64,000 nucleotides of DNA from Marivirga tractuosa DSM 4126 (GCF_000183425.1 NC_014759.1:248001-312000), one strand, 5' to 3'; counted from the stretch's first letter, positions 21,201-29,698 are shown. Notes: generated by a model not told the origin, from the sequence alone. Numbers and translations are program-made.

Positions 21201-22136
21201 TCCAGCTCTTGGGTTGCAAGGACCCCATATATCTAACCTTACAAAAAAGTCTTCTCCTACCAAAGCATCATCAGGTACAACTATATCAAGGCTTTGGTAG
21301 TTGTTATCCCCATCTTGCACAGGCTCAGGATAAGTGACTATGATGTTTGGGTCATAGTTGTTTGGATTAGTTATGTTGACGCCTGCTGGATCTATGACAA
21401 TGTCGTCTATTGTATTTGCATCGTTTTCAGTCCCATAAACTATTCGAACCTCTCTATCATCATCATTTAATGTAACATTATTGACAACAGGGTCGGGTTC
21501 AATAACACAATTAAAGTCTGTGGCATCTAGGAAATTTAAAGTGACCTGTGTTCCGGCACAGACTTGGTATTCGTCTTCTTCAATTATTACTTCTCCTGGT
21601 TCAGTATCATCTGGTTCCCAATAGTTTACTGGTCTGTCGATTTGAAGTGAGATATTGTTACAGGCAACTCCATCAATGTATAGGGTAGCAATAGGTTGAT
21701 AAAAACAGAGCCCGTCAGTTTCATTTTCATAAGTATAGAATGCATTATTATCAGCATTGTAAATAGAAAATGTCCTCCCATTCGGACTATTGATGATTCT
21801 TATTTCTTCATCAGCTGGGAAATAATCTGCCTCATATCTTGTATTATCTCCGTTTCCCCAATCAACGTCAACTTCAATATTTTCTCCTCCGAATACTAAA
21901 GGGTCATCGTTTAAATCAACAGCACTCAAGGTAAAATACCAATCTAATTCCACTGGGGCGCAGTTTGTGCCTAATCCAGCAGCTCCAGTAAATCTATTTG
22001 CTTGAGCACCACCTGATCCTGATTTTACACCTGCACATGTAATTTGCCCAACACTTTCATTTATATAAAGAAAGTTGAATAGCATTACCAATGCAGTAAA
22101 AATGATAGGTTTGATATAGCTATTCTTCTGAAACAT
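15282..22136 (-). CDS. Giant T9SS type B adhesin with PKD and Ig-like repeats
   Basis: 2284 residues. A signal peptide precedes a long series of PKD-type and Ig-like beta domains. Motifs such as YSWDFNNDG, YEWDFGDGT, YQWEFGDG and FIWKFGDG mark PKD repeats. A block at about residues 1480-1900 holds five or six related units of about 85 residues with the pattern GPWxVxYTDGxxxF and TYxLVSVxD. The last 90 residues (IYNRWGELLFES, VGWDGYYNG, PQGVYVYRLE) form the gliding-motility-associated C-terminal sorting domain that directs export by T9SS. It should be a surface adhesin or motility filament. The PorP/SprF gene follows in the same operon. Paired cysteines recur in most domains. The ligand is unknown. 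Confidence 0.92.
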   Translation of the reverse strand: MFQKNSYIKPIIFTALVMLFNFLYINESVGQITCAGVKSGSGGAQANRFTGAAGLGTNCAPVELDWYFTLSAVDLNDDPLVFGGENIEVDVDWGNGDNTRYEADYFPADEEIRIINSPNGRTFSIYNADNNAFYTYENETDGLCFYQPIATLYIDGVACNNISLQIDRPVNYWEPDDTEPGEVIIEEDEYQVCAGTQVTLNFLDATDFNCVIEPDPVVNNVTLNDDDREVRIVYGTENDANTIDDIVIDPAGVNITNPNNYDPNIIVTYPEPVQDGDNNYQSLDIVVPDDALVGEDFFVRLDIWGPCNPRAGGYAPRSVQGRIVIVDSPDPDPEIFDPSSGGIWEAAEGNSLTFCINEDIDFRQDPTNPDNEVGDAYSWDFNNDGVFETNGANVSESFPTPGTYTVNMRADRGSIGGCVLETSFDVEIIETPQALIGYDIGAGMTTDNNPIEYCEDLGLPLEIVLTDESIDKTSSLTTSWEIDEISPTPGNIDSQNDGGGGIPQFDYPGNPLALADPGHYRVTLVIDDASTGCSTDDELDIFIYDKPVADFDFTTVCEGEDTDFDAADSEIPIIVNSDAIDTYQWDFDYDGVTFDIDATGEEPIQNLGNAGSYDVALRIITDKGCESDVIVQTVNVLYNPESDLEATYTNDYEGNSAGDAYNGDPICPGTLLTFTNMTNESLNDVSVDPVDYELQIDSLGTTVFREIGAPGELDESISPNIFFNNTGSNAIYTIELVANGDNGCNAISAPITVTVLPGSASGFDVYDQPPTLGTFDPADAYDPLNEYCSPTEFFFQIDNATDNLLITNSGDSLIWEVYDGSTLLGGDTTIFGDPDYDKFSFEFNNDYTSIAAINYTIVLQPYVDGVCVNNSQRTVRVLPKPTSDFNPVDTVVTCDSVTYYFEAVQPGLLEYDWQVQTVGDTLSTQNEGVEFWVSYARPDIGNPNVNVEVRLQTENPFNCQSDLSAPFNDTILPKDDINIVLDTVGNEFCAPAIYGFVNNTNPADVPAGTEWELIIKNLDINDSTIIEGNSLTGNEEFRDSDPTDIFEYTFTDSANYEIRLNALLPSTCDVASDPPISLGINETPEVRFDLLTNDSENCAPLEVRIINETSSLPSGNDFYLSYEITDITNGTTFASSTPVLGSGGHLNGEVLPILTNTTDPYIEYAIKLTAESLSGCTADSTINITVFQEPLIDFDIISPNPACQEDYNFEFEITNNNILANYELKWNWGDGKSLFTEEDSIVNHSFTGDFNNVTTYTVTLSIETEYGCSESVSKTVTLNPKVDASFFKDKTEGCSPLLVNFTSTSIGTGLSGNHIYERRIKDSGNPWDNFDTTPIPTNGSVSETFNNTTSDVIIFEVRHIAVSSVGGCSDTSDIQEITIFPEFTSPTIIGADEVCAFSQQIPFKVESSVGSNYQWTLPSGAFISYSSTNGDSITANFNSFSGNMQVVEIDSNGCLGSPSILPVNILAGPTGNLSLNGSNVICPGDSTSLVFNLTGPGSQNFDVVYNNGMTNDTLFNISNGHIEYVSPTNSTNYFLLSVEDREYPNCNPSSISGSAFVSVNIKPTASLSGSTTICEGNNANLFFNLTGIGPWEVVYTDGNSNFTINSNNPVTIEPISPTDSTTYSLVSVSDGNTPVCSGDVSGTATIKVNSKPTATISGNQNNVCVNTPTELEINLTGTPPWNVRYTDGENIFTIPNVTPDGAFDSNADIHTETVTISAAPGTKNYTLVDVIDSNTPNCSGDVNGSATITAFDRPQVEIEGNNTICRGDSSPLNFYFTGDGPFNVVVRANQDTIEYNNIQDGESINQTPEVSTVYRVIELTDSRGCFGNSLGGPVTINVNSLPTSELSGDDVTCYGEETELIFDQSGVGPWTITYTDGNQNFTFTTAFNRHFEPVFPTTTTTYTLVSVVDSNSPDNCTGPVSGSALKEVYPELEASFEATPEEMVLPESTVNLNNTTTNKNEWEYEWDFGDGTTSSEIDPAPHEYGTFGTFVIRMTATNGQCTDSYQTTITIGAIPPIVDFDANPTEGCLPLVVEFENLTQFADPSTYQWEFGDGQRVAAVENPTHVYRNPGTYTVTLSASNITGQRTQMVKEEFIVVNATPTASFTIPDEYRQVFTGEEVRFVNLSEGADEFIWKFGDGNETFEEEPIHAYPDSGVYDITLIAINSETGCTDSMTLSSQVKVLLGGASDVPNAFTPSRAGPGTASSNPLQNDFFLPKVEGVSQFNMKIYNRWGELLFESNDRTVGWDGYYNGVLMPQGVYVYRLELVYENGRRETKIGDITLIR

Positions 22137-22513
22137 TATACAAACATATAGATATTAGTTGGTGCGAAAAATATATTCATTAGTCGAACAATACATTTGT
22201 TTTATCGAAATATAACTAAAAAAAAGATAAATAAAAATTATAATAATTATAAGTACAAGGAAAAACACTGATAGAAACCTTTTATTTTAATTTTCTATAT
22301 ATGTTAAACTTACAATTGGAATTAAAACTGCTGAATATAGACCTGTATAATGTATATTAAAAAAATATAGTTTGTTGGTTAAATAATTATATTTTGATCA
22401 TTAATATTGAAATAGTACCTCTCAGAAAATTAATTGCATAGCTGATTAAAGGTAGCCTTAGAATTATAAATGGTTTTTGCATACGTCTTACGATATTCCA
22501 TTATATTTGCGGC
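22137..22513. other. AT-rich divergent intergenic region
   Basis: This 377-bp gap separates the divergent adhesin and lipoprotein genes. It is very AT-rich with no coding potential. It must contain both promoters. The plus-strand candidate is a TATATTTG box at 22,502-22,509; TTTG at 22,476-22,479 is upstream, though the 22-nt gap is longer than usual. Confidence 0.45.
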
Positions 22514-23032
22514 ATGAAAAACATTACCTTTGCTTTACTTCTTTCCCTGCTACTTTCTGCTTGCTTGCCTGATGAGCCTACATTTGAAGATTTCAGAAGG
22601 GCAGAGGTTCAGAGGCTTTTATCCAATCAGGAAGTGAAGAGATGGAGGTTGGAGGATAGATTGCTGTTCAATGAGGAAGTGGTCTTTGATTCTTGTGAAG
22701 TTTCAAGACAAATCATCTTTAATTTCACTTCTGCTGGCAACGATAAAGATTCTCTTTTCTATATCAACCCGGCCGATACTTGTGGTAATTCTACTGATAC
22801 ATTAAAAGGATTTTGGTATGTGCCCAAAACTATAAAAGCGGAAATCCCAATTGATACAGTAGTTTTTGTTTGGAAAGGTACTGATACAGCTTTTTTTCAA
22901 CTGAGAGATTTAAATCCCAAAGACTTTAGTATCAGTACTTATTTTAAGCAAGACAGTCTTAGTGAAAGCTTCACTCATTTCCCGCTTCCTCCCGTTGAGG
23001 AAGAAGAGGAAGAAGAAAATGATGATCAATAG
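22514..23032 (+). CDS. Small lipoprotein of unknown function
   Basis: 172 residues with a clear lipoprotein signal peptide ending in the lipobox LLSAC (Cys17). The mature part resembles small lipocalin-like Bacteroidota lipoproteins: W-R-L near the start (KRWRLEDRLLF), then beta strands with paired cysteines. The C-terminal tail is almost purely acidic (EEEEEEENDDQ). The stop codon overlaps the 3' end of the convergent hrpB gene by 7 bp. A TATATTTG promoter box lies only 5 bp before the ATG, so the leader must be very short. Function is unknown. Confidence 0.75.
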   Translation: MKNITFALLLSLLLSACLPDEPTFEDFRRAEVQRLLSNQEVKRWRLEDRLLFNEEVVFDSCEVSRQIIFNFTSAGNDKDSLFYINPADTCGNSTDTLKGFWYVPKTIKAEIPIDTVVFVWKGTDTAFFQLRDLNPKDFSISTYFKQDSLSESFTHFPLPPVEEEEEEENDDQ

Positions 23033-25164
23033 TGGCTTCTATTTATTAGATTTTTAAGTACATCTGAAAATGATAATTCGTGAATGCATTTAACTATATT
23101 TTCTTCATTTTCTATCCCTTCAGGCAACCATTTTTCGGCTGTAATTCCTAAATAGGCTAAATCCATATCAGCATATTCGGTTTCAAGATTCGTCTCTTTT
23201 ATTTCCTCTAAGAAATTTAAAAAGTCAGCTATAGGATTTAAAATCTCGTCATAATGAAGCTGGATAGCTCTTATTATTGCTTTTCTTTTCTCCGCTGAAT
23301 CGGGTTCTTCGTCCAATTCTTCACTTTTTAACCTAATGTTACCAATGCTTAGATCCTGGCTGACGATAAATTCATCTTCATCAAAATCCCATCGCACATT
23401 TCTACGATTTTTAAGCAAAGGCATCAAATCTTTCGGATTAAGTGGTGCTGCTAAAAATATTTTTCCCATTCCGGCTCTAGCATCCATATTGGCCACGGTC
23501 AACCAGCTTTCATCTGCCAACTCATCTTTATGACCGATTGCTGCTATGCTTCCATTCGATAATTGAAACTGCGCATTATTACCTCTTTTGGCTGATGCAA
23601 TTCTATCAGGATAAGCCATAGCCAATAAAAAGCCAATGGAATAAGGATCAACTTCTTTATTGTCCTCGTCAATTTTGAACAATACTCTGTAAGCTTGAGC
23701 TATTTTCTCAATTTTTTTAAAATTTCTACCCAGTCTTTTTTCTCCTCTTAGAATTCTCAACAATTGAATTCTCTCACTTATGTCTGCTCCAGCTTTCTTA
23801 TATAAAGGATCTTTTTCTTCTAACAATGATGCTAGGTCAATGGCTAGGGATAGATTTTCTGTTGACTTCACCAACATATGAGCAAGTCTTGGATGGCAAG
23901 GTAATTGATGCATTTGCTTACCTGTTTCAGTAATGCTTTTATTATCATCTAATGCTTCTAACTGAATCAACAGATTTTCAGCATAAATAAGTTTATCTAG
24001 TGGAGGAGGTGTGAGCCAAAAGAGCCGTTTACTTTCATGAATATTTCTGGCTGCTAAGTCCAATTTGAGGCTTGCTAAATCTGCATGAAGAATTTCTGCT
24101 AAACGATGGCTTGATTTATTATTTTGCTCAATTTCAGTCCACATCCTGTAGCATTTTCCTGGTGCTAATCTCCCAGCTCTACCTGCTCTTTGTGTTGCTT
24201 CGTCTTGTGAAATTGCTTGTGTTTTTAAGCTGTTTAATGCAGTGTTAGGATCAAAAATGGAGTTTTTCTTTAGCCCGGTATCAATAACCACTTTGATTCC
24301 TTCAATTGTTAAACTGGTTTCTGCAATGGAAGTAGCTAATACAATTTTGCGTTTTCCTTGTGGGTGAGGTTGAATGGCCGCCCATTGTTTGTGCCATGCC
24401 AGTTGGCCAAAAAGCGGATAAATCTCTGCTTTAACTTTTGATTTTCTTAGCAAATCCTGAACTGCCAAGATTTCACCTTGTCCAGGAAGGAACACTAAAA
24501 TATCACCTTTATCATCTTTTAGCGCTTTTTTTACTTGCTCAGCAGTCAATTCAGCAATTAACCTTTGGTCTAAGTTCCCTGCATATTCGATATCAACTGG
24601 GTATTGCCTCCCTTTGCTGGCGATCACTTTTGCCTTTAATTCTGTTGCTAAAAGTTGCTGATTTAGTGTAGCTGACATAATCAATAGCTTTAAATCAGGT
24701 CTTGAATTTTGCTGAGTGTAGCGAGCTAATGCCAAAGCCACATCAGCGTGAATACTGCGCTCATGAAATTCATCAAAAATAACTATAGCAACTTCCTTTA
24801 ATTCGGGATCACTATCCATCATTTTATTAAGAATACCTTCTGTGACCACTTCTATTTGCGTGTTTTCTGATATTCTTGTTTCGAACCTGATTCTGTAGCC
24901 AATTGTATTTCCCACTTCTTCGCCAATCAACTGGGACATCCTTTGGGCTATCGATTTAGCAGCCAATCGTCTTGGTTCTAACATGATGATTTTTTGCCGT
25001 TTGCTATTAAAAAGCTCTAAAAGTGCGAGCGGGATAATAGTACTTTTCCCGGCTCCGGCCTCAGCATTAAGGATAAGGTTTTGCTCTTCCTTGATTTTTT
25101 GAAGTACTTCAGGAAGAATGTCGACTATTGGCAAATTAATTTGAGATAAATCTATTTTAGGCAT
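23026..25164 (-). CDS. hrpB: ATP-dependent helicase HrpB, C-terminally short
   Basis: 712-residue DEAH-box helicase. It has a Walker A motif AEAGAGKST (34-42), motif Ia EPRRLAAKS, motif II DEFH (131-134), motif III MSATLN (163-168) and motif VI QRAGRAGR. An HA2-like middle region and the start of the HrpB-specific C-terminal region (WDFDEDEFIVSQ) follow. HrpB proteins are usually about 800-850 residues. This one ends with LKNLINRSHY, about 100 residues before the usual end, and lacks the conserved PSG-R...QELFG tail. No continuation is visible in other frames because the lipoprotein gene occupies that DNA. HrpB is thought to act on RNA; its cellular role is poorly known. Confidence 0.88.
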   Translation of the reverse strand: MPKIDLSQINLPIVDILPEVLQKIKEEQNLILNAEAGAGKSTIIPLALLELFNSKRQKIIMLEPRRLAAKSIAQRMSQLIGEEVGNTIGYRIRFETRISENTQIEVVTEGILNKMMDSDPELKEVAIVIFDEFHERSIHADVALALARYTQQNSRPDLKLLIMSATLNQQLLATELKAKVIASKGRQYPVDIEYAGNLDQRLIAELTAEQVKKALKDDKGDILVFLPGQGEILAVQDLLRKSKVKAEIYPLFGQLAWHKQWAAIQPHPQGKRKIVLATSIAETSLTIEGIKVVIDTGLKKNSIFDPNTALNSLKTQAISQDEATQRAGRAGRLAPGKCYRMWTEIEQNNKSSHRLAEILHADLASLKLDLAARNIHESKRLFWLTPPPLDKLIYAENLLIQLEALDDNKSITETGKQMHQLPCHPRLAHMLVKSTENLSLAIDLASLLEEKDPLYKKAGADISERIQLLRILRGEKRLGRNFKKIEKIAQAYRVLFKIDEDNKEVDPYSIGFLLAMAYPDRIASAKRGNNAQFQLSNGSIAAIGHKDELADESWLTVANMDARAGMGKIFLAAPLNPKDLMPLLKNRRNVRWDFDEDEFIVSQDLSIGNIRLKSEELDEEPDSAEKRKAIIRAIQLHYDEILNPIADFLNFLEEIKETNLETEYADMDLAYLGITAEKWLPEGIENEENIVKCIHELSFSDVLKNLINRSHY

Positions 25165-25277
25165 GTTGCAAGCTTAATTGACAAAAGATTGGATTCTATA
25201 AACGTAATAATTTGCTAAAATTTATGTGAGATTAACACTGAAGGTATTTAATGTTTGCTAAAAATGCATAAATAATG

Positions 25278-26000
25278 TTAGGCTCTAAAAATCTTCGATT
25301 TCACAAAATCCCAAAATTCTTTTCGCTCTTCTGCTGATGTTAATAATGATTTTAGTGTACTGCCAAAGCTAGCGTCCTTATTTGGTTGATGGCTAGGTTT
25401 AATATTTGGTAAGGGCGCAGGCTCTTGTTTGGGTTGAGGAGCAACATCTGATTTTGTCTCAGTAGATTTTTTCATTCCAAAATTCTTCGGGTCTAGCTTT
25501 TCTGCATCTTTGTAATGCTGCTCCGCTTTTTTATGATTACCCATTTTACCCAAAACTAACCCTAAATTATTATGGGAAATGGCATCTTCTGGATCTAATT
25601 CCAGTGCTTTTTGGTAATCTTGTTTAGCCCCTTCAAGATCATTCATGTGATCTTTTATAAAAGCTCTACTGGCATATCTAAAGGGATTTTTTGGTTCCAT
25701 TTCTACAGCTTTATTGAAATCAGCCATGGCATTTTCTTGCTGTTTTGCCATGTAATAAACCAGTCCTCTTTCTGCAAATAGCTCTGCACTCTCAGGTTTT
25801 AATTTTATTGCTTTACTCATATCCGATTGCGCAGCCTGATAGTCTTTAATTTTAAAATAAGCTTTTCCACGTTGATAGAAAGCTACCGGATTTTGATTGT
25901 TTTGTGTGATATATTGAGAATATAGATGAATTCCTTGTTTAAAATCGCCCTTTTGGCAATAAGAGGAAGCGGTTTCTAATAGTATATTGAGTTCTTGCAT
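25278..26000 (-). CDS. Tetratricopeptide-repeat protein
   Basis: 240 residues with five or so TPR units over about residues 5-170, each showing the A-x-x-x-x-G / A-x-x-D-F-x-K-A-x-x-L-x-P pattern (for example AMADFNKAVEMEPKN and AKQDYQKALELDPED). A proline-rich linker (PQPKQEPAPLPNIKPS) and a short C-terminal helix end the protein. There is no signal peptide, so it is probably a cytoplasmic protein-interaction scaffold. It lies 113 bp downstream of hrpB... on the opposite side of a small gap, in the same orientation. The partner is unknown. Confidence 0.85.
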   Translation of the reverse strand: MQELNILLETASSYCQKGDFKQGIHLYSQYITQNNQNPVAFYQRGKAYFKIKDYQAAQSDMSKAIKLKPESAELFAERGLVYYMAKQQENAMADFNKAVEMEPKNPFRYASRAFIKDHMNDLEGAKQDYQKALELDPEDAISHNNLGLVLGKMGNHKKAEQHYKDAEKLDPKNFGMKKSTETKSDVAPQPKQEPAPLPNIKPSHQPNKDASFGSTLKSLLTSAEERKEFWDFVKSKIFRA

Positions 26001-26151
26001 TATTTTTACCTTTTCTTAAGATGTGACAAAATTACTAACTATTTCTCGGCATCTCTGTTACATTTTTCAAAAAGACTAGCGCTTTTAGTTTTTGGTTTAG
26101 GCTTTGACATTTAAAACTTATATTTTTGAAATTTAATAAACCCAATATAAA

Positions 26152-26544
26152 ATGATTCAAGCATGGATGCGAGGTGTGTTATTAATTGCCTCAGTTTATA
26201 ATGTTGCATGGTCGGTTTTTCTTTTCTGGAGTCCCGATAGTTATATTAAATGGATGACTGAAGGTGCTCAATCTGAAAATGGGTGGGTGTTTTATCAGGC
26301 AGTCGGGATATTGCTTGTAGCCATAATGCTGTTTATGGGCTTTTTAAAGCCGCTGAAATTTAGGTGGCTGATCTTGATTTCCTTCCTCGCTAAATTATTG
26401 GGAGGAATAGCAGTCTATTTATTAATTATGGAATCTCAGTTCACTAAGAAGTTTACCTTCCATTTACTTATGAATGATTTGGTATGGCTACTTCCATTAC
26501 TTTCAATTGTAATGGCGGCATTTAAATCAGATAAAAGCCGTTAA
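26152..26544 (+). CDS. Four-helix integral membrane protein of unknown function
   Basis: 130 residues, nearly all membrane. Hydrophobic segments lie at about 8-27, 44-62, 70-91 and 103-122, with short polar loops. The W-S-P-D-S-Y-I-K-W-M sequence between helices 1 and 2 and the FHLLMNDLVWLLP segment before helix 4 may be family signatures. I do not recognise a named family. It stands alone between a divergent TPR gene and the PIG-L gene 60 bp downstream on the same strand. Confidence 0.65.
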   Translation: MIQAWMRGVLLIASVYNVAWSVFLFWSPDSYIKWMTEGAQSENGWVFYQAVGILLVAIMLFMGFLKPLKFRWLILISFLAKLLGGIAVYLLIMESQFTKKFTFHLLMNDLVWLLPLLSIVMAAFKSDKSR

Positions 26545-26604
26545 ACTATTTGTGTTTGTTTTGCCCATACATTTTTATTAAATCGAGCTAAAATTTTATC
26601 AAAA

Positions 26605-29094
26605 ATGAAATATAACTTAACTATTTTTCTATTTTTTACTTTTGTTTCTTTTTCAATTGCTCAGGTAAAAGAGCCTGTTCCGGCTTCAGAAATTTTACAC
26701 CAAATGGAAAAGTTGCAGAATACTACTAGAGTTTTATATGTGGCTGCGCATCCTGATGATGAAAATACTCGGTTTATAGCTTATGTTGAAAATGGAAAAA
26801 AGTTTGAGGCTGCTTATTTATCGCTCACACGAGGGGACGGTGGTCAAAATGTTATTGGACCTGAATTGCGAGAAGGATTAGGTTTAATAAGGACACAAGA
26901 GTTGCTTGCAGCGAGAGAAATAGATGGTGGACAACAATTTTTTACAAGGGCCAATGATTTTGGATACTCCAAAAACCCTAGTGAAACTTTTAATAAATGG
27001 GGAAAAGAAGAAGTGCTTTCAGATGCGATTTGGACGATTCGAAATTTTCAACCGGACATAATTGTAACAAGGTTTAATAAAACACCAGGTATAACTCACG
27101 GGCATCATACAGCTTCGGCTATTTTAGCGCATGAGGCTTTTAAGATGGCCGGTGATAAAACTGCTTTTCCAGAGCAATTAGAATTTACTAATATTTGGCA
27201 GCCGAAGAAAATTTATTGGAATACATCTTCATGGTTTTTTCGAAGGAATGAAGATTTTGATAAGTCACAATATGTAACCGAAAATGCTGGTGGCTATTCA
27301 CCTCTTTTAGGGATTTCTTATACTGAAATGGCCGCGTTGAGCAGAAGCAGGCATAAATCACAAGCATTTGGTACCGCTGGTAGCAGAGGGGATGAGATTG
27401 AATATTTTGAATTTTGGGATGGTCCAGAAAATGCAAAAGAAATCTTTAATGGTGTAGATCACTCTTGGTCTAAGTTTAAAAATGGTAAAACCATTCAAAA
27501 GGCAATTGATAAGCTAGTAGATGATTTTGAACCTAAAAAACCCGAGGCTTCTATAGATCAGCTTTTTGTGATTAAGCAGTTAATCGAAAAACTTGATGAC
27601 TCTGCGGTTAAGAATGATAAATTAAAGGCGATTGAAGATTTAATACTGAACTGCGCAGGTTTCTATCATTTGTTCTACCACGATCATCCATACATATCTC
27701 CTGGCGATCAAATTAATTTAAATATGGAGTTAGTCAATCGTTCCGATGCTGATCTAAAGGTGATAGGTGCTAGCATAAATGCTATAGGAGAAGATTTAGA
27801 TATTGCAGGTGAATTGAGCAATAACGATGTGAAATTACAGAGTTTTGCCATCAAGATTCCAGAAGATTTCCCTTACTCTAATCCATATTGGTTAGATGAT
27901 CCTTCTGCTAATGGACTTTATAAGGTAGAAAATCAGAAATTAATAGGAAAAGCAGAAAATGACCCAGCTATTATTGCAGAAATTAATTTGAGCATTAATG
28001 GAAATAAGTTTTCATTTAGCAGTCCATTGAAATATAAGTCTTCTGATAGGATTAGCGGTGAGATTATTCAACCATTATATGTTATTCCCCCACTTTCTAT
28101 AGAATTTGGTGAAGAAGTTTCAATTTTCACTAATACTGGACAAGAAAAGGAGATTTCTATCAAAGTGAAAGCACTTAAAGATAACATCTCAGGATTGTTG
28201 GAATTGGATTTACCAGCAGGCTGGAAAGCAGAAACGGATCAACTAGATTTGTCCTTTGAGAATTTAGTAAGAAATTCAACGAAGGAATTTAAAATTAACC
28301 TGACCTCAGGTGGGGAAGAGGGTAAATACGATTTAAGAGCCTTTGCACGAATAGATGAGAAATCTGTTGGTAAGAGTGTTCAAGAAATACAATATGATCA
28401 TATCCCAAATCAAATTATAATTCGCAATGCCAGTCAAAAATTAGTTCTAGCTGACGTAAAAACTAAGGGTAAAAAAATTGCTTATATAGAAGGAGCAGGC
28501 GATGCTGTTGATGAAGCTCTAGTAGCAATGGGGTATCAAGTTGATTTTATAAATATAGAAAGTATTAGTATTGAAGAATTGAAACAGTATGATGCGGTTG
28601 TTGCTGGTATTAGAGCTTATAATGTTAATAGTGCCCTTCAAGTACATTATGGTAAAATGAATGATTATATGAATTCAGGGGGAGTTTATATGGTTCAATA
28701 TAATACCACCTATAGTTTACCAGATACGGACTTTTGGCCGTACCCACTAGATTTATCAAGAGATAGAATAACTGTAGAGCAGGCAAGTATGGAATTTATA
28801 AATCCAGATCATTCAGCTTTAAATTATCCCAATAAGATTACTGCAGAAGATTTTGAGGGTTGGGTTCAAGAAAGGGGACTTTACTTTCCTGATAAATGGG
28901 ATAAAAACTATGTACCTATTTTAGCAGGGAACGATCCTGATGAAACCACTAAAAAAGGGGCTTTATTAATTGCCGATTATGGAAAAGGAAAATTTGTCTA
29001 TACTGGCTTAAGTTTTTTTAGAGAGCTGCCAGCCGGTGTTCCTGGAGCCTACCGCCTGTTGGCAAATTTATTAGCGCGAAATTCCAATCAGTAA
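26605..29094 (+). CDS. Exported PIG-L (LmbE-like) deacetylase with C-terminal GATase-like domain
   Basis: 829 residues. After a signal peptide (ending FSIAQ) comes a LmbE/PIG-L zinc deacetylase domain at about 40-330, with the metal motif AHPDDE (48-53), LTRGDGGQN, and ITHGHHTASA supplying the later histidines. The family removes N-acetyl groups from GlcNAc-type substrates. A beta-rich middle region (about 350-610) and a C-terminal domain (about 620-829; KKIAYIEGAGD, GGVYMVQYN) resemble a class I glutamine amidotransferase-like fold with no obvious catalytic Cys. This is the standard layout of large Bacteroidota PIG-L proteins, which are likely active on glycans in the periplasm. The exact substrate is unknown. 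Confidence 0.85.
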   Translation: MKYNLTIFLFFTFVSFSIAQVKEPVPASEILHQMEKLQNTTRVLYVAAHPDDENTRFIAYVENGKKFEAAYLSLTRGDGGQNVIGPELREGLGLIRTQELLAAREIDGGQQFFTRANDFGYSKNPSETFNKWGKEEVLSDAIWTIRNFQPDIIVTRFNKTPGITHGHHTASAILAHEAFKMAGDKTAFPEQLEFTNIWQPKKIYWNTSSWFFRRNEDFDKSQYVTENAGGYSPLLGISYTEMAALSRSRHKSQAFGTAGSRGDEIEYFEFWDGPENAKEIFNGVDHSWSKFKNGKTIQKAIDKLVDDFEPKKPEASIDQLFVIKQLIEKLDDSAVKNDKLKAIEDLILNCAGFYHLFYHDHPYISPGDQINLNMELVNRSDADLKVIGASINAIGEDLDIAGELSNNDVKLQSFAIKIPEDFPYSNPYWLDDPSANGLYKVENQKLIGKAENDPAIIAEINLSINGNKFSFSSPLKYKSSDRISGEIIQPLYVIPPLSIEFGEEVSIFTNTGQEKEISIKVKALKDNISGLLELDLPAGWKAETDQLDLSFENLVRNSTKEFKINLTSGGEEGKYDLRAFARIDEKSVGKSVQEIQYDHIPNQIIIRNASQKLVLADVKTKGKKIAYIEGAGDAVDEALVAMGYQVDFINIESISIEELKQYDAVVAGIRAYNVNSALQVHYGKMNDYMNSGGVYMVQYNTTYSLPDTDFWPYPLDLSRDRITVEQASMEFINPDHSALNYPNKITAEDFEGWVQERGLYFPDKWDKNYVPILAGNDPDETTKKGALLIADYGKGKFVYTGLSFFRELPAGVPGAYRLLANLLARNSNQ

Positions 29095-29146
29095 ATTGTA
29101 ATCCGACCCTTTATCAAAAAATTCAGATAGTTGGTCGATTAAATGT

Positions 29147-29223
29147 TTAAACACGGAAACAAAAAGCATACTTTCGTGTTTAATGTTATAACAATACTTA
29201 TGAAAGTAATGTTTATCTAACAT
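29147..29223. promoter_or_regulatory. Inverted repeats upstream of the marR gene, candidate operators
   Basis: Two inverted repeats precede the MarR gene. TTAAACACG (29,147-29,155) pairs with CGTGTTTAA (29,175-29,183). ATGTT-TATCT-AACAT lies at 29,209-29,223, ending 25 bp before the ATG. The second has the size of a MarR binding site. A self-regulated MarR-DoxX-hydrolase operon would fit. There is no U-tract. Confidence 0.35.
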
Positions 29224-29248
29224 ATTTTGATCTTAAAAGAATAATAAA

Positions 29249-29698
29249 ATGAAATTAGAAGAAGAAATTAAGCAGTCGAAGTTTGAAACCGAGAGGCAAA
29301 AGGCGATTTTAAATGTTATTTATACTGCTAATTGGATTGGGTCGGTGCAGCATAAAATTTTTAAAAGGCATAAGTTAACTTCCCCCCAATATAATGTATT
29401 GAGAATCTTAAGAGGTCAATTTCCTGATCCCTTAACCGTTTCCTCGATTCAGGAGCGGATGTTGGATAAAATGTCAAATGCTTCCCGCTTAGTTGATAAA
29501 TTAGTAGAAAAAGGCTGGGCTGAACGTTCAACCTGCATGTATGATAGAAGGCAAGTTGATGTAGTAATCACTACAGCAGGTCAGAAACTATTAAAAGAAA
29601 TTGAGCCAGAGCTTCTAAGTTTTCACAATGAAGATGTGGTCTTAACAGAAGAAGATGCTGCTGCAGTTAATAATGCATTAGATAAGATAAGAGGATAA
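29249..29698 (+). CDS. MarR-family transcriptional regulator
   Basis: 149 residues with the winged-helix MarR fold. The helix-turn-helix region has SPQYNVLRILRGQ and ERMLDKMSNASRLVDKLVEKG, and the wing has DRRQVDVVITTAG. Proteins of this family bind palindromic operators as dimers and are released by small phenolic or oxidising ligands. The following two genes (DoxX-like, alpha/beta hydrolase) are in the same direction with gaps of 41 and 9 bp and are the likely targets. Palindromic sites lie directly upstream of the gene. Confidence 0.9.
   Translation: MKLEEEIKQSKFETERQKAILNVIYTANWIGSVQHKIFKRHKLTSPQYNVLRILRGQFPDPLTVSSIQERMLDKMSNASRLVDKLVEKGWAERSTCMYDRRQVDVVITTAGQKLLKEIEPELLSFHNEDVVLTEEDAAAVNNALDKIRG

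Noticed and set aside
22514..23032. Frameshifted continuation of hrpB
   Set aside because: The region codes for a complete lipoprotein on the other strand with a signal peptide and lipobox, and no HrpB-like tail was seen in the minus-strand frames.
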